Assembly (NCBI RefSeq): GCF_014697355.1
Contig: NZ_JACJRQ010000033.1
Location: 1 to 64,000, forward strand
DNA from: Nostoc calcicola FACHB-3891
GTDB lineage: Bacteria > Cyanobacteriota > Cyanobacteriia > Cyanobacteriales > Nostocaceae
Direction: 5' to 3'
Length of the DNA: 64,000 nucleotides
Shown here: piece after piece, positions 60,293 through 64,000 of the stretch
How the letters are laid out: every line of letters begins with the position of its first letter
Numbering within the stretch: the stretch's first letter is position 1
Program-made: the position numbers and the translations under genes
The notes under the pieces: model-generated
What the model was told of the DNA's origin: nothing
What the model saw: only the letters and a program-made list of their open reading frames with translations
The model's database searches: none

Positions 60293-62443
60293 ATGAATAA
60301 CAGTATTTTTAACCTAACAGTTTCTCCAGTTCCTATTGCAATTATTGGTGGTGGTTTTAGCGGTTCTTTGGTTGCGGCTAATCTTTTACGTCATGCAACT
60401 ACGCCATTATCTATTAAATTAATTGAACGGAATTCTGAAATGGGGAGAGGAGTTGCTTACGGTACACCAGTGGATTGTCATTTGCTGAATGTGCCGGCTG
60501 GCAAGATGAGTGCATTTGCTGATGAACCTAATCACTTTCTCAACTGGCTGCACAGCAACGGACACGAACAGGTAACCGCATCTACCTTTGTTCCACGCCG
60601 GGTTTATGGGGATTATGTCCAGGCGACTTTAAAAGCAGCACAGGAAAAGGCATCAGCAAATGTGCAGTTAGAGAAAATTGTAGATGAAGCGATCGCCATT
60701 GAAACAAAATCCTTTAGCACAATCATATACCTCAGCAGTGGTCAGTGTTTGGATGTGCAAAAGGCTGTGTTAGCTTTGGGGAATTTTCCGGCAATTGTGC
60801 CTAAACCAATTGCGAGTTTAAACAAACAATATGTCAAAGATGCTTGGTCGAGTAGTGCGATCGCTGACTTAAATCCAGAGGATGCTATTCTCTTGGTAGG
60901 CACCGGCTTAACAATGGCGGATACCGTAGTTGCCTTACGCCAGCAAGGTTTCCAGGGAAAAATCCATGCTGTCTCGCGTCACGGATTAATGCCTTGTCGC
61001 CACAAATCAACAATGCCTTATCCAGCATTTATTGATGTGGAAACTGTACCCAAAACTGCGCGAGGACTACTACATATAGTACGTCAAGAACTGCGGACAC
61101 TTACCCAAGGGGAAGATTGGCGCGGGGTAATCGATGCCATTCGTCCAGTGACTCAACAACTGTGGCAAGCACTACCATTGCTAGAACAGAAGCGATTTTT
61201 GCGCCATGTCAAAGCTTATTGGGAAGTTCACCGTCATCGCATTGCCGAAGAAATTGCCCAAGTACTCGATGCTGCAATGGAATCTAGTCAACTCATCCAT
61301 TATGCAGGTCGAATTCAAAGCTGTCAGCAGTTGGAAAATGGCGTAGATGTGAAAATCTGCGAACGCGGAACGCACAAAGATATTGTTCTGCAAGTCAAGC
61401 GAATTATAAACTGCACCGGCGCAAATTGCGATTACCGCAGATTGCAACATCCATTGGTGGCTAGCTTGCAAGAACAACGTTTGATTCGCGCCAATTCATT
61501 GTCAATGGGAATCGACACAGCCGCCAATGGTGCGTTGATAGATGCAGACGGCAAAGCATCTCAAATGCTTTACACCTTAGGGACACCGCGCAAAGGCAAT
61601 CTTTGGGAAACCACCGCTGTTCCAGAAATTCGCCTTCAAGCAGCAAGTTTGGCGCAGGAGTTACTGAAATCCTTCAATTATCATGCTACTGCTGGGGAAA
61701 GAAACCTATCATTGACGTTGAGGAAACCTGTTATGCTATTTCGTCAACTGTTCGATAAAGAAACGAGTACTTATACTTACTTGATTGCTGACCCAGAAAC
61801 TAAAACAGCCATCCTAGTTGATTCTGTATTGGAACAAGTTGAACGCGATTTAAAAGTTTTGCAACAATTAGATTTGACTCTGCGTTACTGTCTGGAAACT
61901 CACATCCATGCCGACCACATCACTGGCATAGATAGACTCAGGTCACTAACAGGTTGTTTAGGTATTGTACCTGAAAATTCAGCGGCTATCTTTGCAGACC
62001 AATACATTGGCGATGGTAACATCTTGCAATTGGGGAGTGTGCAAATTCGAGCGATCGCTACTCCTGGACATACTAACAGCCACTTGGCATACTTAGTCAA
62101 CGACACTCATCTGTTAACTGGAGATGCCTTATTTATTCGGGGTTGCGGTCGTACCGACTTCCAAAATGGCGATGCAGGGGCATTGTATGATGTCGTTACT
62201 CAAAAGCTGTTCGCATTACCAGAAGACACCTTAGTATATCCCGCTCACGATTACCAAGGACAAACAGTATCCACCATTGGCGAAGAAAAGCGCTGGAATC
62301 CCCGGTTTGCTGGACGCACTCGTAGCCAGTTCATCGAACAAATGAACAACCTCAACTTACCCCAACCAAAAAAGATATTGGAAGCCGTACCCGCAAATCA
62401 GCAATGTGGCAGAGTTTTACTAGCACTGGACTATCAAATCTAA
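60293..62443 (+). CDS. FAD/NAD(P)-binding oxidoreductase fused to ETHE1-type persulfide dioxygenase, 716 aa
   Basis: Two enzymes in one chain. Residues 1-470: flavoprotein with dinucleotide-binding IAIIGGGFSGSLVAANLL, VAYGTPVDCHLLNVPAGKMS and a second nucleotide site ILLVGTGLTMADTVVAL (YdhS/FAD-NAD(P)-binding family). Residues about 490-716: metallo-beta-lactamase fold with HIHADH (537-542), GHTNSH (H593), GD at D611, CGRTDFQNG and AHDYQG (H652). This matches persulfide dioxygenases that oxidise glutathione persulfide to sulfite with one iron (2 His, 1 Asp). The fusion suggests coupling of a flavin-linked sulfur or thiol oxidation with persulfide removal; that coupling is inferred. ATG at 60293 (MNNSIFNL) is chosen; frames from 60173 lack support. 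Confidence 0.88.
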   Translation: MNNSIFNLTVSPVPIAIIGGGFSGSLVAANLLRHATTPLSIKLIERNSEMGRGVAYGTPVDCHLLNVPAGKMSAFADEPNHFLNWLHSNGHEQVTASTFVPRRVYGDYVQATLKAAQEKASANVQLEKIVDEAIAIETKSFSTIIYLSSGQCLDVQKAVLALGNFPAIVPKPIASLNKQYVKDAWSSSAIADLNPEDAILLVGTGLTMADTVVALRQQGFQGKIHAVSRHGLMPCRHKSTMPYPAFIDVETVPKTARGLLHIVRQELRTLTQGEDWRGVIDAIRPVTQQLWQALPLLEQKRFLRHVKAYWEVHRHRIAEEIAQVLDAAMESSQLIHYAGRIQSCQQLENGVDVKICERGTHKDIVLQVKRIINCTGANCDYRRLQHPLVASLQEQRLIRANSLSMGIDTAANGALIDADGKASQMLYTLGTPRKGNLWETTAVPEIRLQAASLAQELLKSFNYHATAGERNLSLTLRKPVMLFRQLFDKETSTYTYLIADPETKTAILVDSVLEQVERDLKVLQQLDLTLRYCLETHIHADHITGIDRLRSLTGCLGIVPENSAAIFADQYIGDGNILQLGSVQIRAIATPGHTNSHLAYLVNDTHLLTGDALFIRGCGRTDFQNGDAGALYDVVTQKLFALPEDTLVYPAHDYQGQTVSTIGEEKRWNPRFAGRTRSQFIEQMNNLNLPQPKKILEAVPANQQCGRVLLALDYQI

Positions 62444-62552
62444 CAATAATTAAATAATTCGTAATGGGCTACGCCCCGCTACGCCCCGCTACGCTAACGT
62501 AATTCGTAATTCGTAATTAAGTTTTGCGCTGTAGGATATACCAATCAAATAA

Positions 62553-62624
62553 TTACAGCACTTTTCATGTATTTGAACCACATCTGTCGTAGGGGCACAG
62601 CAATGCTGTGCCCTTACCGCTTGG
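62553..62624. mobile_element. MITE-B copy 3, truncated at the right end
   Basis: TTACAGCACTTTTCATGTAT then TTGAACCACA and the GGGGCACAGCAATGCTGTGC core, closely matching copy 2. The right terminal repeat is missing after about 62624. Confidence 0.75.
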
Positions 62625-62762
62625 CTTCTCCAAAATCATTGGTCTGAAATTCAGGCTTTGAAAGGAGAACTCAATCAGATTAAGAGTGAAATCAAAGTCT
62701 TGAAAAACCCTAAAGAATGCCAAAAAAAACTTATAATCAACTACAATCGTCACCTCTTGTAA
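62625..62762 (+). pseudogene. Possible 3' remnant of a gene cut by MITE-B
   Basis: An open frame with no start codon ends SEIQALKGELNQIKSEIKVL, then KNPKECQKKL and a few more residues. It looks like a coiled-coil protein end. Its upstream side joins the truncated MITE-B and meets a stop within the element. It ends three bases before the PqqD-like start. Confidence 0.3.
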
Positions 62763-62765
62763 CAA

Positions 62766-63056
62766 ATGACAACACAAATGGTCTTAAATAAAAAAGTATC
62801 CTTATCTGCAAATGTTCTGACTCAAGACTTAGCAGGGGAGTCAGTTTTGTTGAATCTGCAAACTGAAGAATATTTTAGTCAAAACGAAGTTGGTACAAAA
62901 ATATTCTTTGTGCTAACTGAATCAGATTCTATCCAGACAGCTTACGACACTTTGCTAAAAGAGTATGATGTCGAGCCAGAGAAGTTAAAACAAGACTTGC
63001 TCAAGTTTATTGATAAATTGGTTAAGGCTGGATTAGTGGAAATTACTGATTCTTAA
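62766..63056 (+). CDS. PqqD-like peptide-binding protein, 96 aa
   Basis: PqqD/RRE fold: a winged-helix-like domain that binds precursor peptides. The pattern GESVLLNLQTEEYFSQNEVG, then IFFVLTES, then LDKLVKAG-like end (FIDKLVKAGLVEI) fits the family. Stand-alone PqqD domains occur in RiPP and exopolysaccharide clusters. It is followed 21 bp later by a glycosyltransferase gene on the same strand, so the two are probably one operon extending out of the window. Confidence 0.85.
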   Translation: MTTQMVLNKKVSLSANVLTQDLAGESVLLNLQTEEYFSQNEVGTKIFFVLTESDSIQTAYDTLLKEYDVEPEKLKQDLLKFIDKLVKAGLVEITDS

Positions 63057-63077
63057 CCTATAAATAAGTAATAAAAA

Positions 63078-64000
63078 ATGCGTATATTGATGATTGGTGC
63101 TGGGGGAGTTGCCTTGACAAGACCCTTAGATTGGGTAGTCAAAGCAGGTTATGAAGTTTGGCTACTAGGAGATGTAGACCCCTATGAAACCGAAGCTCCC
63201 AAAAATTATCGTTATTTCCCCACTGTTTGGCGAAAGTATCTAGAGGAGTTTACCAACACCTACCCATACGAAGATCGGATGGCCGAGGAAATGGTAGAGC
63301 CGTTACGTAAACTTGTAGACGAATTCCAGCCTGATATCATCCATGTTCATGCCATTGGTTGGCACGCTTACTGTTGTGCCTTAGCGAATCTAAGCCCTCT
63401 TGTCGTCTCTGCTTGGGGATTTTTAAATCATTTGCTACAACCAGAAAGGGAACAAAGCAAGCATACAGATAGAGTTAGCCAAGTGTTTAAGAACACTGGT
63501 GTGCTGATTGTAGAGACACCAAGTTTGATAGAGAAATCCAAAGCATTGCTGAACCCTAATCAACGGGTAGAATTAATTCCTTTAGGCACAAATCCCCAAC
63601 ATTTTCGCTCTGGAGTCACTAAGGATTTGGCAAAATGGCGGCGGGAACTATTGAAGATTAACGAAGAAGCGACAATTCTGCTTTCGCCTCGTGGTTGGTC
63701 TAAAATCTACAACCATGAGCAGATATTTGCAGCCTATGCACAGGCTTATCCCCAATTCAGCAAACCCACAGTACTCGTCTTTATAAAGCTAGGGCGTGCT
63801 GGTGGGGAGGAAGCAGTCGTTATTTACGAGAGCATCAACAAACAAGCAGAAGAACTTGGCTTATTAGACAACCTACGCTGGCTGCCTGGCCTACCTTATA
63901 GTCTAATGCCCACAGGCTACAACTTAGCCGATGTAATTATCAATTATCCTGCCAGCGATGCCTTTCCTTCGACACTCATTGAAGCGGTTGCCTGTGAACG
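63078..64000 (+). CDS. Glycosyltransferase (GT4-like), N-terminal part, runs off the window
   Basis: Open frame of 307 codons without stop up to the window edge. GT-B N-domain start MRILMIGAGGVALTRPLDWV, HVHAIGWHAYCCALA, then the second domain (LLSPRGWSKIYNHEQIFAAY) and the acidic region near NYPASDAFPSTLIEAVACE, the GT4 donor-site pattern (E-x7-E type). Likely transfers a sugar to a lipid, peptide or polysaccharide. The acceptor is unknown; PqqD next door hints at a modified peptide or exopolysaccharide pathway. Confidence 0.85.
   Translation, partial: MRILMIGAGGVALTRPLDWVVKAGYEVWLLGDVDPYETEAPKNYRYFPTVWRKYLEEFTNTYPYEDRMAEEMVEPLRKLVDEFQPDIIHVHAIGWHAYCCALANLSPLVVSAWGFLNHLLQPEREQSKHTDRVSQVFKNTGVLIVETPSLIEKSKALLNPNQRVELIPLGTNPQHFRSGVTKDLAKWRRELLKINEEATILLSPRGWSKIYNHEQIFAAYAQAYPQFSKPTVLVFIKLGRAGGEEAVVIYESINKQAEELGLLDNLRWLPGLPYSLMPTGYNLADVIINYPASDAFPSTLIEAVACE

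Larger units (their letters stand above)
62444..62765. other. 322-bp gap with repeats and truncated MITE-B
   Basis: CGTAATTCGTAATTCGTAAT repeats with three GCTACGCCCC units (62465-62495), then truncated MITE-B copy 3, then about 130 bp with an open frame lacking a start codon (ending at 62762). Confidence 0.7.

Overview
This window reads as the chromosome of a filamentous, probably heterocyst-forming cyanobacterium of the Nostoc/Anabaena type (inference). The grounds are the 3' end of psbA (photosystem II D1), the very frequent HIP1 octamer GCGATCGC, cyanobacteria-restricted families (DUF2499, DUF3593, SphR/SphS, SLH-type porin, CYP110-like P450), and abundant short tandem repeats and MITE-like elements typical of Nostocales. 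No tRNA, rRNA, CRISPR array or intact transposase gene was found.

Layout. 1-351: end of psbA with its terminator. 735-3360: unknown exported proteins and a small XRE regulator. 4032-10495: a two-gene NTPase module, an AAA-type ATPase overlapping a 1718-residue STAND/WD40 protein with 14 WD repeats. 10771-19777: a small helical protein, a U32 peptidase with two repeat-derived inserts, a heptad-repeat protein, a Uma2 nuclease, an ABC exporter whose 5' end is out of frame at a run of nine A, an aldo/keto reductase-ferredoxin and a BFN-domain protein. 20119-27061: mostly housekeeping genes (ribE, M23 peptidase, birA, pgeF, csaB, DUF2499/DUF3593 pair, hisA). 28221-33917: two tandem coiled-coil paralogues, then the phosphate-sensing set sphR-sphS-phoU. 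34772-41468: a Crp/Fnr regulator followed by a porin, a DUF3318 protein, a GT39-like membrane protein and small proteins. 41836-45964: an AAA+ ATPase/subtilase pair that matches the IetAS antiphage organisation, with a small unknown gene upstream. 46120-53036: tkt, fabF, acpP, an HdrB-like protein, lpxD. 53398-64000: a haem-oxygenase-fold enzyme, a hybrid histidine kinase, a CYP110-like P450, a flavoprotein fused to an ETHE1-type persulfide dioxygenase, a PqqD-like protein and the start of a glycosyltransferase. The last two may begin a biosynthetic cluster that continues past the edge.

The strongest new structural signal is in the intergenic DNA. At least five elements share CAATACGGTTCGG-like inverted termini, and four of them are flanked by perfect 10-bp direct repeats (target-site duplications). 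The same terminal shell encloses unrelated palindromic cores, and one copy contains a second MITE family. Related repeats have entered coding frames: the STAND protein, the U32 peptidase, the AAA+ ATPase and the histidine kinase all carry repeat-encoded segments that keep the frame open. The two defence-like NTPase modules and the flavoprotein-persulfide dioxygenase fusion are the most interesting protein-level systems.
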